Origin: Bacillota bacterium
GTDB lineage: Bacteria > Bacillota_A > Clostridia > Christensenellales > Aristaeellaceae
Reading direction: 5' to 3'
DNA: 64,000 bases
Assembly (NCBI GenBank): GCA_023421735.1
Contig: JAEZSP010000031.1
Location: 1 to 64,000 of the forward strand
Every line of letters starts with the position of its first letter. Position 1 is the first letter of the stretch. The notes below the pieces were generated by a model. That model was not told where the DNA came from, did no database searches, and saw only the letters and a list, made by a program, of their open reading frames with translations. Shown here one piece after another: positions 17,138 to 27,403 of the stretch. The position numbers and the translations under genes are program-made.

Positions 17138-18451
17138 ATGGAATACACGACCGCGCAGCTTGAGCAGTGGCAATCGGCGATTGATCTCATGAAGCGCGAG
17201 ATGAGCTCGGCTGCGTTTAATGCCTGGTTCAACAAGCTGAAGCTGCACGCAATTACATCGGACACCATCGTCTGTGAAGCGCCGGATCAATTTGCGATGG
17301 ATAACATCAACAGGCGCTATATGACGATGTTTTATAATTGCGTTGGGATTGCGTTCGGGCGGCACTATGAGATCGTGCTTGCGCTAAAGGCAGACATTGC
17401 GCGCCAGCTCGACCAGCTTTCGCGGACGATGCTGAATAAAAAATATACGTTTGATAATTTCGTCGTGGGCACGTCGAATTCGTTTGCGTACGCGGCGTCG
17501 GTAGCCGTGGCGGAAGACCCGTCGGACGCATACAACCCACTTTTTCTTTATGGCGGCGTGGGCCTGGGTAAAACCCATCTCATGAACGCCATCGGCAATT
17601 ACATCACCACGCGCGACCCGCGGCGGAACGTGCTTTTTATTTCGTCCGAAACCTTTACAAACGAGTTTATCGACACGCTGGTCAAAAAAAAGGGCACGAG
17701 CGATTTGCGCGAACGGATGCGGGGCGTGGACGTTCTCATGGTGGACGACATCCAGTTTCTTTCAAAAACCGTCGCCACGCAAGAGGAATTTTTTCATACG
17801 TTCAACCATCTGCACTCCAAGGGAAAGCAGATCATCCTCTCGTCCGACCGTCCGCCCAAGGAGATCCCGACCATCGAGGAGCGACTTCGTTCCCGGTTTG
17901 AATGGGGACTGACCGTGGACATCAGAAAACCGGACTTCGAGACGCGCGTCGCGATTCTCAGGCGCAAATGCATGGACGAGGACATCGATTGCGACGATAC
18001 GGTTTTGGATTTCATCGCCGGGCGCGTCGAGAGCAATATCCGTGAACTCGAGGGCGCGCTCAACCGCCTGCGCGCAAAGGCCGAGCTGATCGGCGGGCGC
18101 ATCAATATGGAATTTGCCGAGGAGACGCTCGCCGCGATCTTGCCGCAAAACGCACCCCGGCAGGTAACGAGCCAAGTGATCCTGATGACCGTCGCGGAGC
18201 GATATGCCGTGACAACCGATGATTTGGTATCCAAAAAACGTAACCGGGCCTATGCACTCCCACGCCAGATCACCATGTATCTTCTGCGCGAGATGACCCA
18301 GCTTTCAACCACCGCCATCGGGCGTGAATTGGGGGATCGCGACCACACGACCGTCATGCACGGTTGCGACAAGATCAACGAGGCGATGCGCGCCGACCCC
18401 ACATTCCGAAAAAACATCAACGAATTGCGGGATTTGATCGCCAACGGATAA
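17138..18451 (+). CDS. dnaA: Chromosomal replication initiator DnaA
   Basis: 437 residues, ATG at 17138 after GGAGGG. Domain I ('LEQWQSAIDLMKREMSSAAF') is at the N-terminus. The AAA+ domain has Walker A 'GGVGLGKTHLM' near residue 140 and Walker B 'VLMVDDIQFLSK' near 200. The C-terminal DNA-binding signature 'GRELGDRDHTTVMHGCDKI' is intact. DnaA binds TTATCCACA boxes and opens the origin; such boxes lie on both sides of the gene. The protein is slightly shorter than the Bacillus form because the domain II linker is short. dnaN follows after 163 bases of origin-like sequence. Confidence 0.97.
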   Translation: MEYTTAQLEQWQSAIDLMKREMSSAAFNAWFNKLKLHAITSDTIVCEAPDQFAMDNINRRYMTMFYNCVGIAFGRHYEIVLALKADIARQLDQLSRTMLNKKYTFDNFVVGTSNSFAYAASVAVAEDPSDAYNPLFLYGGVGLGKTHLMNAIGNYITTRDPRRNVLFISSETFTNEFIDTLVKKKGTSDLRERMRGVDVLMVDDIQFLSKTVATQEEFFHTFNHLHSKGKQIILSSDRPPKEIPTIEERLRSRFEWGLTVDIRKPDFETRVAILRRKCMDEDIDCDDTVLDFIAGRVESNIRELEGALNRLRAKAELIGGRINMEFAEETLAAILPQNAPRQVTSQVILMTVAERYAVTTDDLVSKKRNRAYALPRQITMYLLREMTQLSTTAIGRELGDRDHTTVMHGCDKINEAMRADPTFRKNINELRDLIANG

Positions 18452-18614
18452 CCCCTGTGGAAAAAGATGGCGTTATCCCCGCCGCGTCCACAACCGGCTG
18501 TGGAGTCCAAAATCCAAACGGCTGCTGGGCATTTGGGGGTTATCCACAGTATCCACAGTATTACTACTACGTCGGTTTCTATATATAATATTGAATATAC
18601 GGAGGAGCGCACAC
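18452..18614 (+). other. Putative replication origin (oriC) unwinding region
   Basis: The dnaA-dnaN spacer holds exact and near DnaA boxes: TTATCCACA at 18540-18548, GTATCCACA at 18549-18557 and several imperfect boxes between 18455 and 18515. One base after the second box comes TAT-TAC-TAC-TAC (18559-18570), the spacing expected of the DnaA-trio single-strand loading element described in Bacillus subtilis. An AT-rich stretch (18578-18600) follows. A TATAAT at 18584-18589 may also be the dnaN -10 box. Confidence 0.7.
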
Positions 18615-19721
18615 ATGCGGTTTCAAACGACGGTTTCGCAGCTCACGGAAGGGCTCGCCATGGTAACGCGCGCGCTGTCCGCGCGGACGACGAATCCGAT
18701 TTTGGACGGGATTCTGATCGAGGCGGGCGAGAACTACGTCCAGCTGACCTGTTCAGACGAGCGAATTACGATCATCACGCGCGTCAACGCGGAAGTCGAG
18801 GAATCGGGACGCGGCGTCGTACCCGGCAAACTGTTTACCGAGATGATCAGGCGCATGCCTGAGGGCAATGTGAAGGTCGTCATGTCGGAACATTTTCAGT
18901 TTAAAATTACCTGCATGGCTTCTCGCATGAACCTGTCCGGGCAGGATGCGGACCTTTATCCCCTGCCGGGCATCGTGGACGGTGAACTTGAAATTACGCT
19001 CCCGCAGACCATGCTCAAGGACATGATCGCCAAAACTGAATTTGCCATCGCACAGGAAGATATGCGCGAGGTCCTGACCGGCGCATTCCTCGAGGTGCGC
19101 GGCGGCGATGCGATCATGGTTGCGCTGGACGGATTCCGCCTTGCGATGATCAAAAATGCCTGTTCGGAAGTGACCGGCACCATGTCCGCCATCATTCCCG
19201 GACGTGCGATTGGCGACATCGGACGTCTTTTGAAGGATGGTGCGGAGGATTTCTGCATGCTCTCCTTCGAGCGCAATCGCCTGCATATCAATCTCATGGG
19301 TACGGACATCTATGTCGTGCTCGTCGAGGGCGAATTTATCGATTACAGGAAAATACTGCCCACGCAGTTTGGCACCCGCGTCGTTGCGGACGTGGAACCC
19401 ATGCGCCGCGCCGTCGATCGCGCCGCGCTCATCGCCCGCGAGGGGAACAACAACCTCGTCAAGTTCAAAATTGAGAGCGGCATCCTCTGCATCGAATCCA
19501 ACTCCGAAATTGGCGACGTACACGAGGAAATGGAGGTCGAACAGGACGGCGCGGACATCAAAATCACGTTTAACGTCAAATATATGCTCGACATCATGCG
19601 CACGATCGAGGATGGACGCCTTGAAATGAACTTTAATTCCTCCATCACGCCCTGCATCATTACGCCCGTCGACAATCGGGATTACATGCACCTCGTGCTA
19701 CCGGTTCGGACCCAGGCGTAG
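18615..19721 (+). CDS. dnaN: DNA polymerase III beta subunit (sliding clamp)
   Basis: 368 residues, ATG at 18615 after GGAGGAG. It forms the ring-shaped processivity clamp. The N-terminus 'MRFQTTVSQLTEGLAMVTRALSARTTNPILDGILIEA' and the end 'NRDYMHLVLPVR' match the clamp family, in which the C-terminal residues contribute to the partner-binding pocket. Three similar domains of about 120 residues are expected from the length. mnmE starts 15 bases downstream; recF and gyrB, the usual next genes in Bacillota, are absent here. Confidence 0.96.
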   Translation: MRFQTTVSQLTEGLAMVTRALSARTTNPILDGILIEAGENYVQLTCSDERITIITRVNAEVEESGRGVVPGKLFTEMIRRMPEGNVKVVMSEHFQFKITCMASRMNLSGQDADLYPLPGIVDGELEITLPQTMLKDMIAKTEFAIAQEDMREVLTGAFLEVRGGDAIMVALDGFRLAMIKNACSEVTGTMSAIIPGRAIGDIGRLLKDGAEDFCMLSFERNRLHINLMGTDIYVVLVEGEFIDYRKILPTQFGTRVVADVEPMRRAVDRAALIAREGNNNLVKFKIESGILCIESNSEIGDVHEEMEVEQDGADIKITFNVKYMLDIMRTIEDGRLEMNFNSSITPCIITPVDNRDYMHLVLPVRTQA

Positions 19722-19736
19722 AAAAGAGGGAAACCG

Positions 19737-21065
19737 TTGCAAGACACCATTGCCGCGATTGCGACCGCCGAAGGCGAAGGCGGCATATCGATTATCCGGA
19801 TCAGCGGGCCGGACGCGCTGCCGATCCTGCGCGCGGTTTTTGCGCGGCGGGGGGATTTTGAACCCAATCGGCTGTATCACGGGCATGTGGCGTCAAACGG
19901 CGAGATATTGGACGAGGCCATGGCTGTGTACATGAAATCACCGCACTCGTATACGCGCGAGGATGTCTGCGAAGTACACTGCCACGGCGGAACGATCGCC
20001 GTGCGGCGGGTGCTTTCCGCCATATTGGCGGCGGGCGCGCGCGCGGCGGAACCGGGAGAGTTTACCAAGCGTGCCTTTTTCAACGGGCGGATCGACCTTT
20101 CACAGGCAGAGGCAGTGATGCAGCTCATCTCCGCACGCTCGGAAGCAGCCGCGCGCGCGGCCGTGCGTCAGCTTGCGGGCGGCGCATCCACGCTTGTTAA
20201 ACCGATCATCGCAAAGCTGACGGGCCTGATGGCTGTGATCGAGGCGGCGGATGACTTTCCGGAGGAGATTGAGGAAGAAGCCGGGAAGCGCGAGGTGGCG
20301 GCGGGCATTTGCGAGATTCAAACGGCGCTGCGCGACATGGTGGATGAAAAAACGGCGCGCATCGTGCGTGAAGGCGCGTCCATTGTGCTGGCCGGGCGGC
20401 CGAATGTTGGCAAATCATCGCTCCTCAATGCGCTGGTCGGCGCAGAGCGCGCAATCGTGACTGAAATACCGGGCACCACACGCGACGTGATCACCGAAAA
20501 ACTGTCAATCAACGGACGGATCGCGGAAATATCGGATACCGCGGGCATGCGCGAGACGGGGGATGTGGTCGAGAGGATCGGCGTCGCGCGTGCAGAGCGG
20601 GCGATGCGGGATGCGGACGTGATTCTCGTCGTGCTGGACGCGCGGGAAGGGTTATCTGGCGAGGACGAAAAATTATTGAAAGCGGCGGACGAGCGGTATA
20701 TCGTGTGCGTCAACAAGCTCGATGCGGGTGATAAAGTTGATGCTGGGTTCATCTCTCGGGTGTATCATGTGGAAGCGGTCGAGCTATCTGCGCTGACGGG
20801 CGCAGGCGTTTCGGCGCTGCGGGACGTGCTTGCCCGGCGAATTTCTGCGGGCGAAGCCCCGCTCGTGACGCAGCGGCACCTTCTTCTTGCGAAGCGGGCG
20901 ATGGTCGCGCTCGATCGGGCACAGGCGGCGCTTTCAGATTTTCCGCTCGACGTCTGTGCGGTGGACATTGAGGAGGCGCTCGAGGCGCTTTATGAGATCA
21001 CGGGAGAGAATGCGCGCGAGGCGGTGATCGACCGGGTCTTTCATGATTTTTGCGTCGGTAAGTGA
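19737..21065 (+). CDS. mnmE: tRNA modification GTPase MnmE
   Basis: 442 residues from a TTG codon following AAGAGGG. With MnmG it adds the carboxymethylaminomethyl group to uridine 34 of certain tRNAs. The N-terminal folate-binding domain begins 'DTIAAIATAEGEGGISIIRISG'. The G domain has 'GRPNVGKSSLLNAL' near residue 220, 'EIPGTTRD', 'DTAG' and 'NKLD'. The C-terminal 'FCVGK' holds the conserved catalytic cysteine. mnmG is not in the window. Its place downstream of dnaN is unusual, since it commonly lies on the other side of dnaA. Confidence 0.96.
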   Translation: MQDTIAAIATAEGEGGISIIRISGPDALPILRAVFARRGDFEPNRLYHGHVASNGEILDEAMAVYMKSPHSYTREDVCEVHCHGGTIAVRRVLSAILAAGARAAEPGEFTKRAFFNGRIDLSQAEAVMQLISARSEAAARAAVRQLAGGASTLVKPIIAKLTGLMAVIEAADDFPEEIEEEAGKREVAAGICEIQTALRDMVDEKTARIVREGASIVLAGRPNVGKSSLLNALVGAERAIVTEIPGTTRDVITEKLSINGRIAEISDTAGMRETGDVVERIGVARAERAMRDADVILVVLDAREGLSGEDEKLLKAADERYIVCVNKLDAGDKVDAGFISRVYHVEAVELSALTGAGVSALRDVLARRISAGEAPLVTQRHLLLAKRAMVALDRAQAALSDFPLDVCAVDIEEALEALYEITGENAREAVIDRVFHDFCVGK

Positions 21066-21083
21066 CGCGACGGAGGAATATTG

Positions 21084-22382
21084 GTGAAAATTGGAATGGT
21101 TTCGCTCGGGTGCGCCAAGAACAGGGTGGATTCCGAGCAGTTGTTGGGGCGGCTCACGGCGGCGGGGCACGAAATTGTAAACGATCCGGCGCACGCGGAC
21201 GTGATTTTTGTCAACACATGCGGGTTCATTGAGCCCGCGAAAAAGGAATCCATCGACGCGATTTTTGAAATGGCGGAGTACCGCAAAACCGGCGCGCGGC
21301 TGATCGTGACCGGATGTCTCGCACAGCGGTACGCGGACGCGCTTCTGGATGAAATTCCGGAGATCGACGGCCTTCTGGGCGTTTCGGACTATGACAGCGC
21401 GCTGTCCATGCTCGAATCCGATGTGCGCGCGCGGCATACGGAGCGGAACGAGCGGTTTCCCGATCCGGATTGCGGGCGCGTGCTCACCACGCCGGGGTAC
21501 TCTGCTTACGTCAAAATATCAGACGGCTGTGATAACCGATGCGCCTATTGCGCAATTCCGCTCATTCGCGGCGGATACCAGTCCCGACCGTTTGAGGAGA
21601 TCGTCGCGGAGTGCGAGCTGTTGGCGGCAGACGGTGTGACGGAGCTTGTGCTCATCGCGCAGGACACCTCGCGCTATGGAAACGATATCTATGCCAAGAC
21701 GCGCATGGCAGAGCTTCTGCGGCGTGTGGCTGAGATAGAAGGCATCCATTGGGTACGGGTGCTCTACTGCTACCCGGACACGACCGACGACGAGCTTCTT
21801 GAGACCATTGCGAACACGCCCAAGGTTTGCAAATACCTCGATTTGCCGCTTCAGCACATCGACGCGGAGCTTCTGCGGCGCATGAACCGGCGCGGTACGC
21901 CCGATTACATCAAATCGCGCATCGAGATGTGCAAAAAATGGGGGATCACGCTGCGCACGACCATGATCGTGGGATTCCCGGGCGAGACCGAGGCGCAGTT
22001 TCAGACGCTGATGGACTTTGTGCGTGCGGCGCGGTTTGATCGGCTCGGTGCGTTCGCCTATTCCGCCGAGGAGGACACGCCTGCGGCCGCCATGGAGCAT
22101 CAGGTGCCGGAAAGCGTGAAAGAGAGGCGGCTGGACGAACTCATGTCGATGCAGCAGGGGATTTCACTCGAGCTCAACGAGGCGCGGGTGGGCGAAACCT
22201 GCGAGGTATTGGTCGAGGGCTTTGAAGACGGCATGTTCTATGGACGCTCGATGCGCGAGGCACCGGAATCCGACGGGGCGATCCGGTTTACATCAAGTCA
22301 TGCGCTTTTGCCCGGACAGTATATCACCGTGAAGATCACTGGCGCAGACGCCTACGATTTATTTGGGGAGGAAATCGGATGA
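21084..22382 (+). CDS. rimO: Ribosomal protein S12 methylthiotransferase RimO
   Basis: 432 residues; GTG at 21084 has GGAGG seven bases upstream, while the TTG just before it is too close. A radical-SAM enzyme that methylthiolates an aspartate of ribosomal protein S12. The N-terminal UPF0004 domain begins 'KIGMVSLGCAKNRVDSEQLLG' and carries three cysteines for one 4Fe-4S cluster. The radical-SAM motif 'CDNRCAYCAIP' is near residue 150. The C-terminal TRAM domain ends the protein. The phrase 'GCAKNRVDSE' favours RimO over MiaB. Its stop overlaps the pgsA start (ATGA). Confidence 0.93.
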   Translation: MKIGMVSLGCAKNRVDSEQLLGRLTAAGHEIVNDPAHADVIFVNTCGFIEPAKKESIDAIFEMAEYRKTGARLIVTGCLAQRYADALLDEIPEIDGLLGVSDYDSALSMLESDVRARHTERNERFPDPDCGRVLTTPGYSAYVKISDGCDNRCAYCAIPLIRGGYQSRPFEEIVAECELLAADGVTELVLIAQDTSRYGNDIYAKTRMAELLRRVAEIEGIHWVRVLYCYPDTTDDELLETIANTPKVCKYLDLPLQHIDAELLRRMNRRGTPDYIKSRIEMCKKWGITLRTTMIVGFPGETEAQFQTLMDFVRAARFDRLGAFAYSAEEDTPAAAMEHQVPESVKERRLDELMSMQQGISLELNEARVGETCEVLVEGFEDGMFYGRSMREAPESDGAIRFTSSHALLPGQYITVKITGADAYDLFGEEIG

Positions 22383-22933
22383 AGATCAATCTGCCCAATC
22401 GGCTTACGCTCATTCGGATTGCACTCATCCCGGTCTTTGTGGTGCTCATGTATTATGAGTCGCTCTGGGCACAGGTGTGTGCGGCCGCGGTGTTCTCCAT
22501 TGCATGCATAACGGACTATCTCGACGGAGATATCGCGCGCAAGCGCAATCTCGTCACCAATTTTGGAAAATTTGCCGACCCCATTGCGGACAAGCTGCTC
22601 GTTATGAGTGCCTATGTCATGCTGGTCGGCCAATCTCGCATGCCCGCGTGGGTGTGCATCGTCTTCCTGGCGCGCGAGTTCACCGTCTCCGGATTCCGAC
22701 TCGTCGCCGCCGGAAGCGGCAAGATCATGGCGGCGGGCGGCCTCGGCAAGATCAAGACGTTTACGCAGATGATCGCGGTCATCCTTTTGATTCTCTTTGC
22801 GCCGGCGTCCGCAGGGTTTGATTCCTTTGGCGTCATTGCCGCAAATGTCATGCTGTATATCGCGCTTATCATGACCGTCTGGAGCGGCGCGGATTATATC
22901 GTGCGGAATCGGCAGTTCATTGAGGATATGTAG
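22379..22933 (+). CDS. pgsA: CDP-diacylglycerol-glycerol-3-phosphate 3-phosphatidyltransferase
   Basis: 184 residues. It makes phosphatidylglycerophosphate, the committed step to phosphatidylglycerol. The CDP-alcohol phosphotransferase signature D-x2-D-G-x2-A-R-x8-G-x3-D-x3-D is intact as 'DYLDGDIARKRNLVTNFG' followed by 'KFADPIADK' (about residues 41-67). Several hydrophobic segments span the membrane. It is translationally coupled to rimO and followed by a strong terminator. Confidence 0.94.
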   Translation: MKINLPNRLTLIRIALIPVFVVLMYYESLWAQVCAAAVFSIACITDYLDGDIARKRNLVTNFGKFADPIADKLLVMSAYVMLVGQSRMPAWVCIVFLAREFTVSGFRLVAAGSGKIMAAGGLGKIKTFTQMIAVILLILFAPASAGFDSFGVIAANVMLYIALIMTVWSGADYIVRNRQFIEDM

Positions 22934-22948
22934 ATCGAAAGCGCATTT

Positions 22949-22975
22949 TCACCGGCCGTGGGCCGGTGATTTTTA
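22949..22975 (+). terminator. Terminator after pgsA
   Basis: TCACCGGCC (22949-22957) pairs perfectly with GGCCGGTGA (22961-22969) around GTG and is followed by TTTTTATTT. It closes the dnaN-mnmE-rimO-pgsA transcription unit. Confidence 0.88.
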
Positions 22976-23113
22976 TTTGGGCGTTTGAAGGATTGCGTGT
23001 TAAGTAATGCAGATTCGGCGCAGATTTAACGTGGATGCGCATGTAATTTGGATGGTGGATCGAATAAAATGTGCATATAGGTGATTTGACGTGAACCGAA
23101 AGGAAGATTCCAA

Positions 23114-24325
<1,212 letters not shown>

Positions 24326-24383
24326 GGCAGGGGTTCTGCCCGATTGTCCCTTGGATATTTTGTAAAAAGAATCAGTTGATCAT

Positions 24384-24416
24384 CGGCGCCGCGGGGATTT
24401 AATCCCCGCGCCGCCG
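24384..24416 (+). terminator. GC-rich hairpin after aspB
   Basis: The arms CGGCGCCGCGGGGA and TCCCCGCGCCGCCG pair with one mismatch around TTTAA. No T run follows. It resembles the hairpins at 10339 and 32445. Confidence 0.5.
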
Positions 24417-24420
24417 AATG

Positions 24421-24530
24421 CACAGAATCGTCCGCCCAGGGCTGGGCCCCCGGGCGTACGAAGGACGGTCGTCTTATTCCGGTTGACAGGGGATTCGCAA
24501 AAGTACCAGCCCTTGTGCGGTGCCCGGGCG
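24421..24530 (+). repeat. Intergenic hairpin repeat, family 1 copy A
   Basis: It begins CACAGAATCGTCCG, contains a GC-rich palindrome around GGGCTGGGCCC, then a GGGATTC-like block (GGGGATTCGC) and ends CAGCCCTTGTGCGGTGC. The order and several blocks match the copies at 62437-62557, 51810-51934 (inverted) and 52008-52134. It ends four bases before the spoIIE stop on the opposite strand. Confidence 0.6.
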
Positions 24531-24533
24531 TCC

Positions 24534-26795
24534 TTACGCTTTTTCGACCTTCACGCACACCACGGTCATGTCGTCACGCCTGCGCGCGGCGCGTGCGGCC
24601 GCCGCGTTGACAATGGTCTCCGCTAGGGCGGCTGGCGCGGCGAAGGATGCGTTGAGGATGAGATCTTCCATCACCTCCTCGGGAAGCGCTTCTGCGATGC
24701 CATCGGTCGTCATGACGATGACGTCGCCCGCGCGCAGGTTGACGGTGGTGAGTCCGGGTTGCACGTCTTCGAGGATGCCGAGGGGGAGGCGACCACCCTC
24801 GACGGCGATGAGTTCACCCGCGCGCACCACATAGGAACGGCAGGCGGAGAGCTTGGTGAAATCGGCGCGCGCGGCGGCGAGATCGATGAAGAGCATATCG
24901 ACGGTGGCGAACAGTTCATCTCCGCCGCGCGCGAGCATGACGCCATTGACGGTGGAGACGGCAAGCTCGCGGGGGACGTCCGCCGCCACAAGCGCGTGGA
25001 TGAGCCGGAGCACCTTGTCGCTCTCTTCAGCGGCTGCTTCGCCGCTGCCCATGCCGTCCGAGAGCGCCACGAGCAGTCTGTCGGCGGAGAGTCGCCGAAT
25101 GAGGTGGCTGTCGCCGCTTGGGAGATCCGGTTCCGCGGAGAGAGTGCTCACGCCCGCCTGGGCGTCGAGTGCGCAGCGCGGAACGAAGACCGCCACCGCG
25201 TCTTGGGATGCGTCCACGCCGAAGGGGCGATTCTGGGAGAGGGAAACGTCGCGCGCCGCGCGCTGGAGCTCGTCCTGCGCCCAAGTGCGCCTGAGTTCTA
25301 CGGTCAATTCGAGCCGTCCGGTCTTGAGCGCCGTCACGTCCCGCACGGGGAATCCGGAAGCGAGGAGCGCATCGCGGGCGCGGGCAGCCGCACCGTCCCG
25401 ACAGGAGACGGGTCGCGCCTGATCCGCCGCGAGGAAGTTGAGGAGTTCCGCCGCCTGGGAGAATTGGGCGCCGATGAGCCTGCGCGCTTCCATCAGACGA
25501 AGGCGCTTGTGGCGCTGGGCGGCAAATTCGTTGAGCAGGCTTCCAAGCCGCGCGGGTACGGTCATGCCGCGCCTACACAGGCGAAGGATGTCCGGCGGAA
25601 TGTCGCCGCCGTCGAAGGGGGAACCGCCGCATTCGATGGAGGCGGTCATGAGCTGACAGAAAAGCTTGACGGCGCGGCTGTTTGCGCCCGGCCAGCAGGC
25701 CGCGTAATCCGGGCAGCCGCCGCAAAGCGACGCGCGCATCCGGGATAAAAGAAGCTGTTCGCCAAAGGCCGGGTCGCCGCCGCCGCATGCTTCCGACATG
25801 GCGAGGAACGCGTCGCTCATTGCGCGCAGCCCCGCCTCGCTCTTGCGCCGAAGTGCCAATGTAATCCGCTCGTCGCGCCGCGCCCTTGGTTGGAACGCAT
25901 CCGCGACCAGATCGAGGAGGTGCCCGGGAATGGCCGCCTGTGCCGCACATGCGACGAGCACCCAGAGGGAGGCATCCGCGCCCAGATAGAGCCGCATGGG
26001 CGCCCAGGCGAGAATCGCCGCGAGCGAGCGCCAGATTGCGCCGGGCTTTCGAATCAGGTTCGCTGCGTCTGCCGCGCCTCCCACCATGCAGACCAGCGCA
26101 AACCCCCCCGGCCCTGATCCGGTGATTGCGCACACCGCCCCCAGGGCCGTTCCAAACAGTGCGCCACGGTTCGCCGCGCCCGCTGCCACGGCGAAAAACG
26201 CCGCAAAGGGCACCGGATCGAGCCGGAGGGCACCGGCACATAGGACGCCCGCACAGGAGAAGGATGCAAGCGCGACCCTTCCCCGCATGGCGTGTACGCG
26301 ATCTCCGGCGGAGAGGACCCCCGCGAGGAGCGCCGCGCCGATCGCCGCAGCAAGCGCCATCAGCCAGTTGCCAGGGGAATCTCCCGCCGCTGCCAGGCCA
26401 GGCAGGAGAACTGAAAATCCTGCAAGCAGCATGGGAACCGCCGCCTCCTCGGCGCGCAGTTTGACGAAGCGCCGGGCGAGAAAGTCCCATAAAAGCCACA
26501 GCGCGAGCGCGACTGCGCATGCGGCAGGCGGGAACAGCGATTCGGGCTCAAAGCCGAGGATGAATGAGCCGAGTGCGCAACCGAACAGGAGCGCAGGAAG
26601 GCTCGTCCCCCGCATAAGCTCCGCCGAAAAATATGCGGCTGCGATGGGCGCGATCCCAGGCCCGATGCGCGCCCTCGAAAAGACTGCCATAAGGGCCGCT
26701 CTGCCCAGGGCTTCCCGCACTTGTGGCGCGTCCTGGGCCCAAATGATGTCGCGCACGCGCTTTTTCAGCGCTCCGGCGAAAGTGATGTCAACCAT
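24534..26795 (-). CDS. spoIIE: Stage II sporulation protein E (PP2C-type phosphatase)
   Basis: 753 residues. SpoIIE dephosphorylates SpoIIAA to activate sigma-F in the forespore and takes part in polar septation. About ten hydrophobic segments occupy residues 30-300. A central regulatory region with a Cys-rich patch ('CGGCPDYAACW') follows. The C-terminal PPM/PP2C domain (about 530-753) has 'LVALSDGMGSGEAAAEES', 'FATVDMLFID' and 'VIVMTTDGIAEAL', with the metal-binding aspartates in place. Length and layout fit the family (about 800 residues). A monocistronic minus-strand gene; I could not identify a clear promoter. Confidence 0.93.
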   Translation of the reverse strand: MVDITFAGALKKRVRDIIWAQDAPQVREALGRAALMAVFSRARIGPGIAPIAAAYFSAELMRGTSLPALLFGCALGSFILGFEPESLFPPAACAVALALWLLWDFLARRFVKLRAEEAAVPMLLAGFSVLLPGLAAAGDSPGNWLMALAAAIGAALLAGVLSAGDRVHAMRGRVALASFSCAGVLCAGALRLDPVPFAAFFAVAAGAANRGALFGTALGAVCAITGSGPGGFALVCMVGGAADAANLIRKPGAIWRSLAAILAWAPMRLYLGADASLWVLVACAAQAAIPGHLLDLVADAFQPRARRDERITLALRRKSEAGLRAMSDAFLAMSEACGGGDPAFGEQLLLSRMRASLCGGCPDYAACWPGANSRAVKLFCQLMTASIECGGSPFDGGDIPPDILRLCRRGMTVPARLGSLLNEFAAQRHKRLRLMEARRLIGAQFSQAAELLNFLAADQARPVSCRDGAAARARDALLASGFPVRDVTALKTGRLELTVELRRTWAQDELQRAARDVSLSQNRPFGVDASQDAVAVFVPRCALDAQAGVSTLSAEPDLPSGDSHLIRRLSADRLLVALSDGMGSGEAAAEESDKVLRLIHALVAADVPRELAVSTVNGVMLARGGDELFATVDMLFIDLAAARADFTKLSACRSYVVRAGELIAVEGGRLPLGILEDVQPGLTTVNLRAGDVIVMTTDGIAEALPEEVMEDLILNASFAAPAALAETIVNAAAARAARRRDDMTVVCVKVEKA

Positions 26796-27014
26796 GCCCG
26801 CACCCCTTTCAGGTTACATCCGCACTTATATATGATACATATTGACACATGTGAATCACACGATGTGACCGCGCGGCGTTGCAGGCATTACTTATGCCAC
26901 AGCCTTTCCCGATATTAACCAATTGGCCGAATAAATCCGCGCATAAATTCTGGAAGAGATGGCAACGCTATTCACATCCAGCCGGGATGACCGGCAAATA
27001 AGGAGTGATACCGG

Positions 27015-27230
27015 ATGCTTGACCGCACGTCGCTCGTGATAACAATCATTGGAGCGATCAACTGGCTGCTCGTGGGCCTCTTCCAGTTCGACCTTGTCGC
27101 ATACATCTGCGGCGGACAGACCGCTGTGATCAGCCGCGTGGTGTACACCATCGTGGGGATCGCGGGGCTTTGGTGCATCTCTCTCTTGTTCCGTGAACGC
27201 GTTCCGAAAGAGGACAGGGAACACGAGTGA
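27015..27230 (+). CDS. DUF378 small membrane protein
   Basis: 71 residues with two transmembrane segments. 'TSLVITIIGAINWLLVGLFQFDLVAYICGG' and 'SRVVYTIVGIAGLWCISLL' are typical of the YuzA/DUF378 family. Function is unknown. AAGGAG precedes the ATG at good spacing. The C-terminal ten residues are charged and would be cytoplasmic. Confidence 0.88.
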   Translation: MLDRTSLVITIIGAINWLLVGLFQFDLVAYICGGQTAVISRVVYTIVGIAGLWCISLLFRERVPKEDREHE

Positions 27231-27343
27231 CATCGGGCGGGCGAATCCGTGAGATTCGTCCGTTACATATTAACTGTAATCATGTGAGATTAGATGTAAC
27301 AGCTTGATGCGGTTTCCGCGACAAATTTCGCGTTGATACATCC

Positions 27344-27372
27344 TTTACATTGCGATCCAGCTATGATAGAAT
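27344..27372 (+). promoter_or_regulatory. Promoter of SH3-domain gene
   Basis: TTTACA (27344-27349) and TAGAAT (27367-27372) are 17 bases apart. Just upstream GTTACAT (27262-27268) and ATGTAAC (27294-27300) form an inverted repeat of unknown role. Confidence 0.6.
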
Positions 27373-27403
27373 AGGTGATACAAACAAGATGGAGGTTTCC
27401 CGT

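Noticed and set aside
24759..25748. 329-residue plus-strand open frame opposite spoIIE
   Set aside because: It mirrors GC-rich codons of a clearly recognisable SpoIIE; no motif or binding site supports it.
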